64,000 nucleotides of DNA from positions 25,325 to 89,324 of the forward strand of contig NZ_WRPM01000098.1 of the NCBI RefSeq assembly GCF_009758175.1. Reading direction: 5' to 3'. Below are positions 17,023 to 29,341 of this stretch, piece after piece (positions within the stretch are counted from its first letter, which is position 1; each line of letters begins with the position of its first letter). The DNA is from Nesterenkonia alkaliphila. GTDB lineage: Bacteria; Actinomycetota; Actinomycetes; Actinomycetales; Micrococcaceae. The notes under the pieces were generated by a model that saw only the letters and a program-made list of their open reading frames with translations, did not search any database and was not told the DNA's origin. The position numbers and the translations under genes were made by a program.

Positions 17023-18822
17023 GTGAAGCCCAAGCCGCTGAACGCAGCATCCCGCAATGAAGCCCTGGCCCGCCTGAAAGCCACTGCCGATCCGGAGGGC
17101 GAGCCCCTTGACGTACTGGTGATCGGCGGTGGCGTAGTGGGCGCGGCCGCCGCGTTTGACGCTGCCGGCCGGGGCCTGCGCACCGGTCTGGTTGAGGCCA
17201 GGGACTTCGGCGAGGGCACCAGCTCCAGGTCGTCAAAACTGGTCCACGGTGGGCTTCGCTACCTGCAGATGCTCGACTTCAAGCTGGTGGCCGAGGCGCT
17301 GCGCGAACGCGACCTGCTGCTGCGCCGCCTGGCCCCGCACCTGGTGCGGCCGCTGCCGTTCATCTTCCCCTTCGACAAGCCTGTGCTGGACCGGGCGTTC
17401 ATCGGCTCCGGAGTCACCCTCTACGACACTCTGGCCTCCGGCTCCTCGTTCCTGCGCGGGGCGCGCGGGCGGGCCGTACCCTTCCACCGGCACCTGGGCC
17501 GGGCCGGGCTGCGTGAACGCTTCCCCGCCCTGGATGCCGAGCGGTACCACGGCGCCCTGGAGTACTACGACGCCCAAGTCGATGATGCCCGGCTGGTGCT
17601 CACCCTGGCCCGGAGCGCGCACAGCCTGGGTGCGGCCGTGACCTCCCGCACCGAGGCGGTGGAGTACCTGCGAGCAGCCACCCCGGAGAACAGCGCTGCG
17701 GAACCGGAACGGATCACCGGGGTGCGCCTGCTCGACCACCTCACCGGGGAGACCTTCGAGGCCTATGCCAAGGAGATCATCCTAGCCGCCGGGGTCTGGA
17801 CCGGGCAGGCCCAGGAGGCCGCCGCCACCGAATCCGGACTGAAAGTGCTGGCCTCCAAGGGCATCCACATCACCGTTCCCCGGGAGCGGATCAGCGCCGA
17901 GGGCACAGTGGGCATCATCACCCAGACGGAGAAGTCGGTGCTGTTCCTGATCCCACTGCGCGATGTGTGGGCCATAGGCACCACCGACACCGCCTGGCAC
18001 GGGGCCGTGGACTCCCCGGCGGCCACCTCCGCAGATATCGACTATGTCTTGGAGCACGCCAATGCGGTGCTCGGCGAAGACCTCACCCGGGAGGATGTGC
18101 TGGCCACCTGGGCCGGACTGCGGCCTCTGGTGCAGCCGGTGGCCACCGATGAGTCAGCCTCTACCAGGGTCTCAAGGGAGCACACCGTGATGCAGCTGGC
18201 CCCCGGGCTGACCGGCATCGCCGGCGGCAAACTCACCACCTACCGGGTGATGGCCGAGGATGTGGTGAACTTCGCCGCCGAGGGCAGCTTCAAGGACCGT
18301 GCCTCGATCACCCACGCTCTGCCGCTGCTGGGCGGGCAGGGCTACGGCGAATGGGTGGATCAGACCGAGGATCTCACCGCGCGCTACGGCTGGGACCATG
18401 ACCGGGTGGACCGGCTGCTCAACCGCTATGGATCCCTGCTTGCTGAGCTGCTCGAGCTGATCGAGCAGGACCCGAGCCTGGGCAGCCCACTTGAGCAGGC
18501 GCCGTCGTACCTGCGTGCTGAGATCGCCTATGCCGCCCAGTATGAGGGTGCGATGCACCTGGACGATCTGCTCTCCCGGCGCACCCGACTGGTGCATGAG
18601 ACCGCCGACCGCGGCCTGGCCGCCCTGGAGGAGATCCTGCAGATCGCAGCCCCGCTGCTGGGCTGGGACACGGAGCGGGCAGAGGCCGAACGCAGCGCCT
18701 ACACCTCCTATGTAGAAGCCGTGCGCGCCGCAGAGCAGGTCCAGGACGACGCCGCGGCCGCCGAGCTGATCGCCGCCAGTTACCCGGTGCCCGGGCAGAA
18801 CGTGGAGGCGTACCCGCTATGA
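17023..18822 (+). CDS. glpD: Glycerol-3-phosphate dehydrogenase, FAD-dependent
   Basis: 599-residue membrane-associated flavoprotein that oxidises glycerol-3-phosphate to dihydroxyacetone phosphate and passes electrons to quinones. The FAD dinucleotide fold is GGGVVG at residues 35-40, followed by [20 protein letters not shown] and the [12 protein letters not shown] segment of GlpD. Later motifs are [20 protein letters not shown] and [13 protein letters not shown]. The C-terminal cap extends to the usual length. The GTG start at 17023 has no strong ribosome binding site. Its stop overlaps glpK by four bases (ATGA). No glpF gene is adjacent. Confidence 0.96.
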   Translation: MKPKPLNAASRNEALARLKATADPEGEPLDVLVIGGGVVGAAAAFDAAGRGLRTGLVEARDFGEGTSSRSSKLVHGGLRYLQMLDFKLVAEALRERDLLLRRLAPHLVRPLPFIFPFDKPVLDRAFIGSGVTLYDTLASGSSFLRGARGRAVPFHRHLGRAGLRERFPALDAERYHGALEYYDAQVDDARLVLTLARSAHSLGAAVTSRTEAVEYLRAATPENSAAEPERITGVRLLDHLTGETFEAYAKEIILAAGVWTGQAQEAAATESGLKVLASKGIHITVPRERISAEGTVGIITQTEKSVLFLIPLRDVWAIGTTDTAWHGAVDSPAATSADIDYVLEHANAVLGEDLTREDVLATWAGLRPLVQPVATDESASTRVSREHTVMQLAPGLTGIAGGKLTTYRVMAEDVVNFAAEGSFKDRASITHALPLLGGQGYGEWVDQTEDLTARYGWDHDRVDRLLNRYGSLLAELLELIEQDPSLGSPLEQAPSYLRAEIAYAAQYEGAMHLDDLLSRRTRLVHETADRGLAALEEILQIAAPLLGWDTERAEAERSAYTSYVEAVRAAEQVQDDAAAAELIAASYPVPGQNVEAYPL

Positions 18823-20336
18823 GCAGCTCTGAGACCAGCGAGTACATCCTCTCCATCGACCAGGGCACCACCTCCACCCGGGCGGTGGTCTTCGACCACA
18901 CCGGGCAGATCCTGGCCTCTGCACAGAAGGAGCACACCCAGCACTTCCCGCAGGCCGGATGGGTGGAGCATGACGCAGTCGAAATCTGGCAGAACACCCA
19001 AGAAATGATCAGCGGGGCGTTGACCGAGGGCGGGGTGACTCCGGAGCAGATCAAGGCCCTGGGCATCACCAACCAGCGTGAGACCACTGTGGTGTGGGAC
19101 AGGGCCACTGGCGAGCCCATCCACCGAGCGCTGGTCTGGCAGGACACCCGTACCCAGGCGATCATCGATGAGCTCGCCGCTGACGGCGGCACCGAGAGGT
19201 TCAAGGAACGGGCCGGTCTGCCGCTTGCCACCTACTTCTCTGGGCCCAAGATCCGCTGGGTGCTCGACCAGGTGCAGGGCGCCCGGGAGCGCGCTGAGGC
19301 CGGCGAACTGCTCTTCGGCACTATGGACACCTGGTTGGTATGGAACCTCACCGGCGGCACCGAGGGTGGGGTGCACATTACCGATGTCACCAATGCCTCA
19401 CGGACCCTGCTGATGAACATCGACACCCTGGACTGGAACCCGGAGATCTGCGCGGCGATCGGGGTGCCTGAGGCGGTGCTGCCGCAGATCCGCAGCTCCT
19501 CGGAGGTCTATGCAGAATGCGCTGAGTCCAGTGGGATCCCCGGCGTGCCGATTGCAGGCATCCTGGGTGATCAGCACGCTGCCACAGTGGGCCAGGCCTG
19601 CTTCGAGCCTGGGCAGGGCAAGAATACTTATGGCACCGGAAACTTCATGCTCATCAACACTGGGCACGAGCCGGTGCACAACGATCAGGGGCTGCTCACC
19701 ACACTGGCGTATAAGTTCGGGGCCCAGCCTCCGGTCTACGCCCTGGAAGGTTCTATCGCGGTCACCGGCTCACTGATCCAGTGGCTGCGCGACAACCTGG
19801 GGCTGATCAGCAGCGCTGCCGAGTCCGAGGACCGGGCCGAGAACGTCAAGGACCACGGGGGTGCCTATATTGTGCCGGCCTTCTCCGGTCTCTTCGCCCC
19901 CTACTGGCGCCCCGAGGCCCGCGGGGTGATCGTGGGTCTGACCCGCTATGTCACCGCAGATCACCTGTGCCGGGCCGCCCTGGAATCGGTGGCCTTCCAG
20001 TCCGCCGAGGTGGTGGAGGCGATGAACGCCTCGGCACCCGAGGACCTCACCGAGCTGAAAGTGGACGGAGGCATGGTGGTCAACGAAACTCTGATGCAGT
20101 TCCAGGCCGACCTCCTCGGGGTGGATGTGGTCCGCCCCGAGGTCATCGAGACCACGGCCCTGGGCGCGGCCTACGCGGCAGGCCTGGCCACCGGCTACTG
20201 GGCCTCCACCGATGAGCTCACCAGCAACTGGCGCGAGGGCCGGCGCTGGCGCCCCACTATGGACCAGGACGCCCGCAGCCACCGCCTCACCGAATGGCGC
20301 AAGGCCGTGGAGCGGAGCTTTAACTGGGTGGACTGA
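18819..20336 (+). CDS. glpK: Glycerol kinase
   Basis: 505-residue FGGY-family kinase that makes sn-glycerol-3-phosphate from glycerol and ATP, feeding GlpD. It shows [15 protein letters not shown] at the N-terminus, the substrate motifs [16 protein letters not shown] and [45 protein letters not shown] and [16 protein letters not shown]. The ATG overlaps the glpD stop, so production of both enzymes is coupled. Length and motifs are normal. Confidence 0.97.
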   Translation: MSSSETSEYILSIDQGTTSTRAVVFDHTGQILASAQKEHTQHFPQAGWVEHDAVEIWQNTQEMISGALTEGGVTPEQIKALGITNQRETTVVWDRATGEPIHRALVWQDTRTQAIIDELAADGGTERFKERAGLPLATYFSGPKIRWVLDQVQGARERAEAGELLFGTMDTWLVWNLTGGTEGGVHITDVTNASRTLLMNIDTLDWNPEICAAIGVPEAVLPQIRSSSEVYAECAESSGIPGVPIAGILGDQHAATVGQACFEPGQGKNTYGTGNFMLINTGHEPVHNDQGLLTTLAYKFGAQPPVYALEGSIAVTGSLIQWLRDNLGLISSAAESEDRAENVKDHGGAYIVPAFSGLFAPYWRPEARGVIVGLTRYVTADHLCRAALESVAFQSAEVVEAMNASAPEDLTELKVDGGMVVNETLMQFQADLLGVDVVRPEVIETTALGAAYAAGLATGYWASTDELTSNWREGRRWRPTMDQDARSHRLTEWRKAVERSFNWVD

Positions 20337-20491
20337 CTGAGTCCGTCCCCGTCCTAAAGCTACGGAGCCCGCGGAGCATTTCGGCGTAGTGCCGCGTAAA
20401 AGGAACAGCGGCCGGAGCCGAAGATGCGAAGAGAGAGGGCTCCGCAGAATACGACACGCGGAGCGTCAGATTAATTTTTCTGGGGATAGAA

Positions 20492-20589
20492 CTGTGCACA
20501 GCTGTGGAGAGGCGAGCCGGCGGCGTCGTACTTCCCCGCCCTGGTGCCGAACACACCATCCACAGCCGTTGTGCACAGGCAGTGGATAA
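20492..20589. promoter_or_regulatory. Group of DnaA-box-like sequences upstream of nrdHIEF
   Basis: The 364-base gap between glpK and nrdH (20337-20701) has no convincing gene. It holds CTGTGCACA (20492-20500), CCATCCACA (20556-20564), TTGTGCACA (20569-20577) and AGTGGATAA (20581-20589). Against TTGTCCACA/TTATCCACA or the reverse TGTGGATAA these have one or two mismatches each. Three lie within 34 bases. Known precedent: E. coli nrdAB carries DnaA sites in its promoter. Confidence 0.4.
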
Positions 20590-20605
20590 CTACACTGGTG
20601 TGAGT

Positions 20606-20651
20606 ACAGCATCTTGTGGCTACTGACTTAAGCCGACACAAGATGTAGTAT
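20606..20651. promoter_or_regulatory. Two NrdR boxes upstream of nrdHIEF
   Basis: ACAGCATCTTGTGGCT (20606-20621) and ACACAAGATGTAGTAT (20636-20651) are opposite-strand matches to the NrdR palindrome (ACAC-x-ATAT-x-GTGT type; actinobacterial forms contain CAAGATGTAG). Their starts are 30 bases apart, close to the three helical turns seen for paired NrdR sites. NrdR would repress this aerobic ribonucleotide reductase operon when dATP is high. The nrdR gene itself is not in the window. Confidence 0.75.
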
Positions 20652-20701
20652 TGAAGAGTCTTCACAGCCCCCGGAACTACCTGAGGAAAGGAACCTTCCC
20701 C

Positions 20702-20953
20702 ATGAGCGTCACCGTCTACACCAAGCCCGCCTGCGTGCAGTGCAACGCCACCTACCGCGCGCTGGACAAGAACGGCGTCACCTACAAGACCGTTGATATC
20801 TCCCAGGACGCTGAGGCCCTGGAGCGGGTTCGCGCACTCGGTTACATGCAGGCCCCTGTGGTGATCACCGAATCCGACCACTGGTCCGGATTCCGGCCCG
20901 ATAAGATCTCCGAGCTCTCCGCTGCTGCAGCACCCCAGGCCGCCGCAGCCTGA
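20702..20953 (+). CDS. nrdH: Glutaredoxin-like protein NrdH
   Basis: 83-residue thioredoxin-fold protein that reduces class Ib ribonucleotide reductase. The redox motif C-V-Q-C is at residues 11-14 after VTVYTKPA, and the C-terminal WSGFRPDKI motif typical of NrdH is present. AGGAAAGGAACC precedes the ATG. It opens the nrdHIEF operon, 21 bases before nrdI. An alanine-rich tail ends the protein. Confidence 0.95.
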   Translation: MSVTVYTKPACVQCNATYRALDKNGVTYKTVDISQDAEALERVRALGYMQAPVVITESDHWSGFRPDKISELSAAAAPQAAAA

Positions 20954-21377
20954 CCACCCCTACGGGAGCCAGTATGCTCACCTCCGCCAGGCTGATCTAC
21001 TTCTCCTCGGTGTCGAACAACACCCACCGGTTCGTGGAGAAGCTCGGCCTGCCCGAGGGGGAGGCGGCCAGACTGCCGGTGCACACCGGGGCTGAGACCC
21101 TGACGGCCACAGAGCCCTATGTGCTGATCCTGCCGACATACGGGGCCAATGGCGGCAGGGGATCGGTGCCCAAGCAGGTCATCAAGTTCCTCAACGTGGA
21201 GTCCAATCGGAGGCTGCTGCGAGGCGTGATCGGCGCGGGCAACACTAATTTTCACGAAAGCTACTGCATTGCCGGTGACATCGTCGCCGCCAAATGCAAT
21301 GTGCCGCACCTGTACAGGTTCGAGCTGATGGGCACTCCAGAGGATGTGTCCAAAGTCCACAAGGGATTGGAAGAGTT

Positions 21378-24642
<3,265 letters not shown>

Positions 24643-24701
24643 GAGACGAGGGTTGGGCATTCTGAGTCACTGACTGACCCAGACGCCCATCAGGGTCCTT
24701 G

Positions 24702-24742
24702 AAGGCCTGGATCTGCATGCTTCTGCAGGTCCAGGCCTTTTT
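24702..24742 (+). terminator. Rho-independent terminator of the nrd operon
   Basis: AAGGCCTGGA pairs perfectly with TCCAGGCCTT and is followed by TTTTTC. An inner CTGCA/TGCAG extends the stem. It lies 60 bases after nrdF. This is the last clearly chromosomal signal before the integrase, so the left attachment site of the element probably lies at or just after it. Confidence 0.9.
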
Positions 24743-24800
24743 CGTGTCCCCTCCCAACGAAACAGAGGAGGACCGAGATGACCATCAGAAGCCGCCCAGT

Positions 24801-24988
24801 GGGGCACGCCGAGGGCACGGGCACACCTACCAGATGGGTAAGGGAGTCTTTGCCACCCGGAATTTGGGGTCGGCATGCCCGCGAGGTCGTGCCCCAGCGT
24901 GCCCTCCAGGGTACTCGCAAGGGCTCTGGATCCCCAGGATTACAGGGATCTTGCCGCGTGTGCTCTGCGAGGGGCACGGAGGGGCACG
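24801..24988. repeat. Three phased pairs of GGGGCACG-type sites upstream of the integrase
   Basis: In the 286-base gap between terminator and integrase, copies of GGGGCACG or a one-base variant occur in pairs: 24801-24808 with 24812-24819 (AGGGCACG); inverted CGTGCCCC at 24888-24895 with CGTGCCCT at 24898-24905; and 24971-24978 with 24981-24988. Members of each pair are 10-11 bases apart, one helical turn, and the pairs are 83-87 bases apart with the middle pair reversed. No convincing gene fits this gap. The pattern suits arm-type integrase sites, excisionase sites or an autoregulatory operator. Confidence 0.7.
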
Positions 24989-25028
24989 ACGGCCCGGGAC
25001 AGTCCGTACGAGGTCACCGGAGGGTACG

Positions 25029-26354
25029 ATGAGCACCACCACGAAGAAGCAGACACCTGCCACCCGACGTGAGTCCTGGGGGAGACTGCGCAAGCTCCCC
25101 TCCGGCCGTTGGCAGGCCCGCTATCCGGCCCCGGATGGGCAGATGTACCCGGCTCGGACCGAGGACGATAAGCCGCTGACGTTTCTGACCAAGACCGATG
25201 CCCGCACGTGGTTGGCCGGGATGCATACCAAAATCGCCCGGGAGGACTGGGCGCCCCCAGCCGTGGTGGCAGCTCGCCGTCGTGCCGAGGCAGAAGCCGA
25301 GAAAGCACAGGCCCTGGGGTTCGCCGAGTATTCGGAACGGTGGATGGAGATGATCCGCACACGGCCAGGTCGTAGCGGCAAGAAGCGCGCCCCAGCGACT
25401 ATTCGGGACTATCAGGGCAAGGTCACCGGGTATCTGGTGCCTGAGTTCGGTGACACTCCGGTGCGGGATATCGATGAAGCTCGGATACAGGTGATGACTG
25501 AGCGGTTGGATAAGATCCCTTCGCCGTTGAATCCGAACTCGAAATTCAACGGGGTCACCAGGCCGGTGCTGATCGTGTTGATGATGATTCTTCGGCAAGC
25601 AGCCAGAGACGGGATCATTCGGGTAGTACCGAACGTCTCAGTTCCCAAGCAGGAACCAGTCCGCCATGACATCGACCACTCCCCGGAGGAGGACGTGGCC
25701 ACCCCCGAGCAGGTCGAAGGCCTCTACGAGGAATTGCCCGATCTCTACAGCATTATGGCGCTGCTTGCTGCCTGGTGTCAGTTACGTCGCGGGGAGGGCC
25801 TTGGGCTTCAGCGCCGGGATATCCAATGGCAGCGTGACGGCAGCGCGATTCTTCACGTGCGGCGGCAGCTGAACGCGAACACCGGTGACTACACCGATCC
25901 CAAGAGTGAGGCCGGCAAACGCTCACTCAGTATCCCGAAGATCATGATCGACCGGCTGAGAAAGCACATGGAGGACAACGTCGCATCCGAGGCTAAGGCC
26001 CCAGTCGTTCCGACCAACGTTCAAGGAAGTGTGCCCTTGTCCAATACACGATGGGGATACGTATGGGCCGAGGCCCGAGACGCGGTGAAGAGCCTGCCTA
26101 ACTACTTCCGTTTCCATGATCTGCGGCATACCGGCTTGACCATCTTCGCCCAGGAAGGAGCAACACTGGCCGAGTTGATGCGTCGTGGCGGACACTCAGA
26201 TATTCGTGTGGTGATCCGCTACCAGCACGCCACCATGACCAGAGATAGGGAGCTCGCTGACCGGATGAGTGATCACGTCGCCGCCAGTATCGCCGCGGCC
26301 AAGAAGAAGAAGGAAGAAGCAGAGACGTCTTCGGACAGCCCAGGACACCTATGA
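25029..26354 (+). CDS. int: Tyrosine recombinase (ICE integrase)
   Basis: 441-residue site-specific recombinase. The N-terminus (5-70) resembles an arm-type DNA-binding domain (GRLRKLPSGRWQARYPAPDG). The core-binding domain covers about 95-200 (FAEYSERWMEM, TIRDYQGKVTGYLVPEFGD). The catalytic domain follows, with Arg253 in CQLRRGEGLGL, His363-x-x-Arg366 in FHDLRHTGL, His389 in RGGHSD and the likely nucleophile Tyr398 in IRYQH. I chose the ATG at 25029; upstream codons lack family resemblance and contain the repeat sites. It lies at the nrdF side of the element with the small HTH gene behind it, the usual int-xis layout. Confidence 0.96.
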   Translation: MSTTTKKQTPATRRESWGRLRKLPSGRWQARYPAPDGQMYPARTEDDKPLTFLTKTDARTWLAGMHTKIAREDWAPPAVVAARRRAEAEAEKAQALGFAEYSERWMEMIRTRPGRSGKKRAPATIRDYQGKVTGYLVPEFGDTPVRDIDEARIQVMTERLDKIPSPLNPNSKFNGVTRPVLIVLMMILRQAARDGIIRVVPNVSVPKQEPVRHDIDHSPEEDVATPEQVEGLYEELPDLYSIMALLAAWCQLRRGEGLGLQRRDIQWQRDGSAILHVRRQLNANTGDYTDPKSEAGKRSLSIPKIMIDRLRKHMEDNVASEAKAPVVPTNVQGSVPLSNTRWGYVWAEARDAVKSLPNYFRFHDLRHTGLTIFAQEGATLAELMRRGGHSDIRVVIRYQHATMTRDRELADRMSDHVAASIAAAKKKKEEAETSSDSPGHL

Positions 26355-26385
26355 GGTGAAGCAACAACTAAAAGGAGGTACTGCC

Positions 26386-26586
26386 ATGGTTCAACACGAG
26401 ACCACCCCGGGACCGAGGCTGGTGTCACTGGCCGAGGCCGCAGAGCAGTTTGGAGTCTCGGTTAAGACACTCCGGCGACGAATCGCTGACGGGACCGTTC
26501 ACGGATACCGCGTCGGACGGCTCATCCGAGTCGACCTGGACGAACTCCATGAGCGATTGCTCGTTGAGATCCCTTCGGTGAGGTAG
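26386..26586 (+). CDS. Small HTH protein, probable excisionase
   Basis: 66-residue protein with one winged-helix/MerR-type HTH: LVSLAEAAEQFGVSVKTLRR, then RIADGTVHGYRVGRLIRVD. This is the HTH_17/excisionase pattern in which a helix-turn-helix is followed by a short beta wing. AAAGGAGG precedes the ATG. It follows the integrase by 31 bases and is closed by a strong terminator, so int and this gene form a unit. Excisionase is the likely role from position and size; a plain transcription factor is the alternative. Confidence 0.85.
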   Translation: MVQHETTPGPRLVSLAEAAEQFGVSVKTLRRRIADGTVHGYRVGRLIRVDLDELHERLLVEIPSVR

Positions 26587-26595
26587 TCGACACCC

Positions 26596-26639
26596 ACACG
26601 AAGGGGGACGCACCCATGGGGGCGCGTCCCCCTTCGTGT
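26596..26639 (+). terminator. Strong hairpin terminator after the int/xis unit
   Basis: ACACGAAGGGGGACGC pairs perfectly with GCGTCCCCCTTCGTGT around a 12-base loop. It starts nine bases after the stop of the small HTH gene. A U-run is lacking, as is common in actinobacteria. Confidence 0.85.
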
Positions 26640-26745
26640 CTAGGCACCGCCGCCGTCGTCCTTCCCCTGATCAACATGGCAGGCTAACGAGCCGTCCTCG
26701 CCCCTTGTGATCTGCGAACGAGACGATCCGCTATGCCCTCGTGAC

Positions 26746-27081
26746 CTATGCCGTTGCCGGTTGCACGGATTCTCTGCGATCGTTCCGAGTGAGACGGATT
26801 CGAATAAGGTACACGACACTGATGGGCCCCATAATCAGGAACTTGAACGCTGACCAGAGGCAGGCCAGGACGATGAGGTGGAGCCAGCCAGGGGCGCCGG
26901 CGTCGATCAAAGTGGTGCACCAGTAGGCAACGGCGAAGTATGGGATGGCCAGGCCCATGGCGGGGATGCCCCATTTGAGGCCCTGACGGGTGCGGATGCG
27001 ATCGAGGATGATGTTGCTGGGCATCCATGCGCGAAGAAACACGCCGGTGTGAATGCTGGCGATCCAGATGAGACGAAGCAT
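26746..27081 (-). CDS. Small membrane protein of unknown function
   Basis: 111-residue protein with three or four hydrophobic segments (LIWIASIHTGVFLRAW, WGIPAMGLAIPYFAVAYWC, WLHLIVLACLWSAFKFLIMG). The last is followed by a basic tail. GGGAGGACTCC precedes the ATG at 27081; the ATG at 27114 lacks a ribosome binding site. I recall similar short membrane proteins in actinobacterial conjugative elements but cannot name a family. It converges on the int/xis unit. Confidence 0.7.
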   Translation of the reverse strand: MLRLIWIASIHTGVFLRAWMPSNIILDRIRTRQGLKWGIPAMGLAIPYFAVAYWCTTLIDAGAPGWLHLIVLACLWSAFKFLIMGPISVVYLIRIRLTRNDRRESVQPATA

Positions 27082-27309
27082 GACGGAGTCCTCCCTTACG
27101 GACGGCGACGTCACGTAGGAATGGACTCACCCGGCCTGTTGTCCCCGGGGTCGTCAACCACCAGCCTGAAGCTAGCAGCGCAGCTAATAGGGTATCGCCG
27201 TAGCTCTGAGTCTACGTGGCCTTACGGTCTCATGTGAAGAGCTCCGGAGGGCCCGGTCCTATGCGGTTGGTTTGGTGTGCACCTGTGCCGTGAAGGGAGG
27301 GCACCGGTC

Positions 27310-28038
27310 ATGGCAGAAGTCTATGGACAGTTGGCGTTCGACTTTGATGAGTTAGCCCGGGAGGAAGCCCGCGCGCAGGTCGATCAATGGCGGGACGCAC
27401 CACTGCACTTCACCAGCGAGTATTACTCTCCACACGAGTTGGAGGAAGCGTTCGCGCACTGGACGTTTCTCAACGGGAACTTCGACTCCTATCGACGTAG
27501 CCATATGTGGCATCGTGGGATCGCCCATGAGCAACAGACTGTGCTGGGCGATCATAGTGGGGAGATGTTCAGCGCTGATCTCAGGTCAGACCGTGGTCAC
27601 CTGGGCCCGGGGGAGCTGCTGGCGCAGATGATTTGCGAACCCTGCGACTGGCACGTGATCACCGCTGACGAGAACGCTGCGGTGGAGGCGTGGCACGATC
27701 ATGCTCTGCCGGGCTGGCGAGCGCTGCCGGTAGTGCCTGCACAGATTAAAGTCCGTCATGAGTCAGGCCTGACCACGGTCGCGAAGACGTGGATCGCCGA
27801 ACGCTACCCAGCCGATATGCAGGTCCACGGGGCCCCGATCATCACTGAACGCAGCCCCGTGGGCACCCGCCATGTGCCAAGCTATTCACCGTGGGGCGGC
27901 TATGACCTCTCCTCGACAGCTCTCGATACACCAGCCGCACCACGAGGCTCCTCCAGAACAGTCCGCCGTGAGCTCCCCGATTTCGCTGGACCGCGGCCCT
28001 GTGTGACGTCCGATAGGGGTCGTGGTCTTGGTGACTGA
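27310..28038 (+). CDS. Uncharacterised protein of the element
   Basis: 242-residue soluble protein with no motif that I recognise. It is rich in Trp and His in the first 150 residues (EEAFAHWTFLNGNFDSYRRS, EPCDWHVITADENAAVEAWH), which looks like real coding sequence with a folded core. The last 40 residues are polar and low in structure. The upstream ribosome binding site GAAGGGAGG is placed 11 bases from the ATG. It stands alone on the plus strand between the membrane-protein gene and the end of the DUF4913 operon. Confidence 0.7.
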   Translation: MAEVYGQLAFDFDELAREEARAQVDQWRDAPLHFTSEYYSPHELEEAFAHWTFLNGNFDSYRRSHMWHRGIAHEQQTVLGDHSGEMFSADLRSDRGHLGPGELLAQMICEPCDWHVITADENAAVEAWHDHALPGWRALPVVPAQIKVRHESGLTTVAKTWIAERYPADMQVHGAPIITERSPVGTRHVPSYSPWGGYDLSSTALDTPAAPRGSSRTVRRELPDFAGPRPCVTSDRGRGLGD

Positions 28039-28052
28039 CGGGCACCGACGTG

Positions 28053-28093
28053 GGGGAGGGTTGCAGCAACGTCGTTATGCTGCGACCCTCCCC
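28053..28093. terminator. Bidirectional hairpin between converging genes
   Basis: GGGGAGGGT-x-GCAGC pairs with GCTGC-x-ACCCTCCCC. It lies midway between the stop of the plus-strand gene at 28038 and the last gene of the minus-strand transfer operon at 28108, and can serve both. Confidence 0.75.
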
Positions 28094-28107
28094 GTGGATG
28101 TGTGTGG

Positions 28108-28725
28108 TTAGGTGACTTCTCCGGTTTGTGGGTTGAGACTGGCGTAGAACTCGTCTTCTTTGGCTTTGCGGCGGGCCACATCGTCGAGGACGAACTCCAC
28201 GAAGTCCTCATCCCGGTTCTCGATCGGGGCTTCTTCGACCGCATCGGCGGGATCTTCCCCCGGCCAGGCGGTTTGCCGGGTGGGCCGGTCCCGGTCCAGC
28301 CGTGTCCCCGAGGCTTGGACCCAATCGCGCAGGCGTTGGCGTGCTTCGGCGAAGTCTCGGTGCCAGCCAATGGGCGCGGACCCGTTTTGTTCAGGGTCGT
28401 AGGCACAGAGCCAGTGGGTGTGCAGGGCGGAGAGTTCCCACACCAGTTCCGAGTGTCGATGCCACATCGGAGGGATGACACTGACAGGCAGCCCGTAGGT
28501 CTGCCGGAGCCAGTTCACCCACGCGTTGAGCTCCAGCCACTGCAGCTCTGCCTGCTCGGAGGAGAGCAGGTTCCAATTGATCGGCCCGGGCGGCTCATCC
28601 AAGGCCGGTCCCGTCCCAGCCGCACCGGGAGGTGACTCTGTGCTGGCAGGGTCCTCTGGTTCGGGCTCGTCGATCTGGGGTGGATCTTCTGGGCCGGGGG
28701 TGAGATCCTCGTCGTCTTCGCTCAT
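28108..28725 (-). CDS. DUF4913-domain protein
   Basis: 205-residue protein. After an acidic N-terminus (SEDDEDLTPGPEDPPQIDEP) comes the DUF4913 core at about 45-145: AWVNWLRQTYGLPVSVIPPMW, HSELVWELSALHTHWLCAYD, then SAPIGWHRDFAEARQRLRDW. The function of this family is unknown; it is common in actinobacterial mobile elements, usually near transfer or replication genes. The ATG at 28725 has GAGGAG upstream and starts 13 bases after ssb, so it is last in that operon. Confidence 0.85.
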   Translation of the reverse strand: MSEDDEDLTPGPEDPPQIDEPEPEDPASTESPPGAAGTGPALDEPPGPINWNLLSSEQAELQWLELNAWVNWLRQTYGLPVSVIPPMWHRHSELVWELSALHTHWLCAYDPEQNGSAPIGWHRDFAEARQRLRDWVQASGTRLDRDRPTRQTAWPGEDPADAVEEAPIENRDEDFVEFVLDDVARRKAKEDEFYASLNPQTGEVT

Positions 28726-28738
28726 GGTGATGGTCTCC

Positions 28739-29218
28739 TCACTGGCCCATTGCCGCGTGCTGAGGTGGCTGCTGGGCCGGCCGCTGCGGTGGTTCGAACG
28801 CCTGGTTCTGCGTGCGGCTCTGATCCACACTGACCGGCTGCTGGCCCACCGCCTCCTGCTGGGGCGTGCGATCAACACTCACTCTGCTGCGGGCAGCGTC
28901 GGGGCCGATCTTCTTGGCGACGAATTCTTCACCGCCGCGCTGCTGGCCCTCTTTTTCATAGGCGTACTCGCGCACATACCCGTCAGCGACGAAGGGATCG
29001 CCCTTCTCGAAAAGATCAGCTGCTCGTTCAGCGGTCTTGCGATAGACCACCAGGTTGTGGAACGAGGGCTCCAGCTGGGTGAAGGAGCCGTCGTCCTCGC
29101 GGCGGTAGTGTTCGATGCCCATCCGGGCGTAGAGCCGGGCCACCCCCTGTTGCCCATAGGTCAGTTGTGGATCGGTGGCGATGAAGCCTGATACTGACTG
29201 ACCGGTCTTGATAGCCAT
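28739..29218 (-). CDS. ssb: Single-stranded DNA-binding protein of the element
   Basis: 159-residue OB-fold protein. The core (5-110) has SVSGFIATDPQLTYGQQGVA, EPSFHNLVVYRKTAERAADL and GDPFVADGYVREYAYEKEG, matching SSB strands. The tail is Gln/Pro-rich and ends AAMGQ, so it lacks the acidic D-D-x-P-F tip that recruits host replication proteins. That loss is typical of element-encoded SSBs, which coat the transferred strand. GGAGGAGG lies upstream. It sits between the giant helicase and the DUF4913 gene. Confidence 0.9.
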   Translation of the reverse strand: MAIKTGQSVSGFIATDPQLTYGQQGVARLYARMGIEHYRREDDGSFTQLEPSFHNLVVYRKTAERAADLFEKGDPFVADGYVREYAYEKEGQQRGGEEFVAKKIGPDAARSRVSVDRTPQQEAVGQQPVSVDQSRTQNQAFEPPQRPAQQPPQHAAMGQ

Positions 29219-29341
29219 GGCCCTTCCTCCTCCTCGTGTGTTCAGTCCAATGGCGACCTGTGGTGATCGCTCCTATGAGGAAGGTGCGCATCCCCGGACA
29301 CCTCAGGACCCGGTGGTCACGGGCCGGTATGACGAGAAGGC

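Noticed and set aside
21294..21377. Start of nrdE at the upstream ATG 21294
   Set aside because: It would place 28 extra codons deep inside nrdI, with no family similarity and no ribosome binding site.
24643..24742. Exact left attachment site core
   Set aside because: I found no convincing second copy of any sequence after nrdF elsewhere in the window, so no att pair can be named.
24801..24988. CRISPR array or plasmid iterons
   Set aside because: Repeats are 8 bases, in both orientations and unevenly spaced; no CRISPR-like repeat/spacer units and no Rep gene. No CRISPR array was seen anywhere in the window.
24743..25028. Longer integrase starting at 24699
   Set aside because: That stretch contains the nrd terminator and the GGGGCACG repeats, and its translation does not look like an integrase N-terminus.
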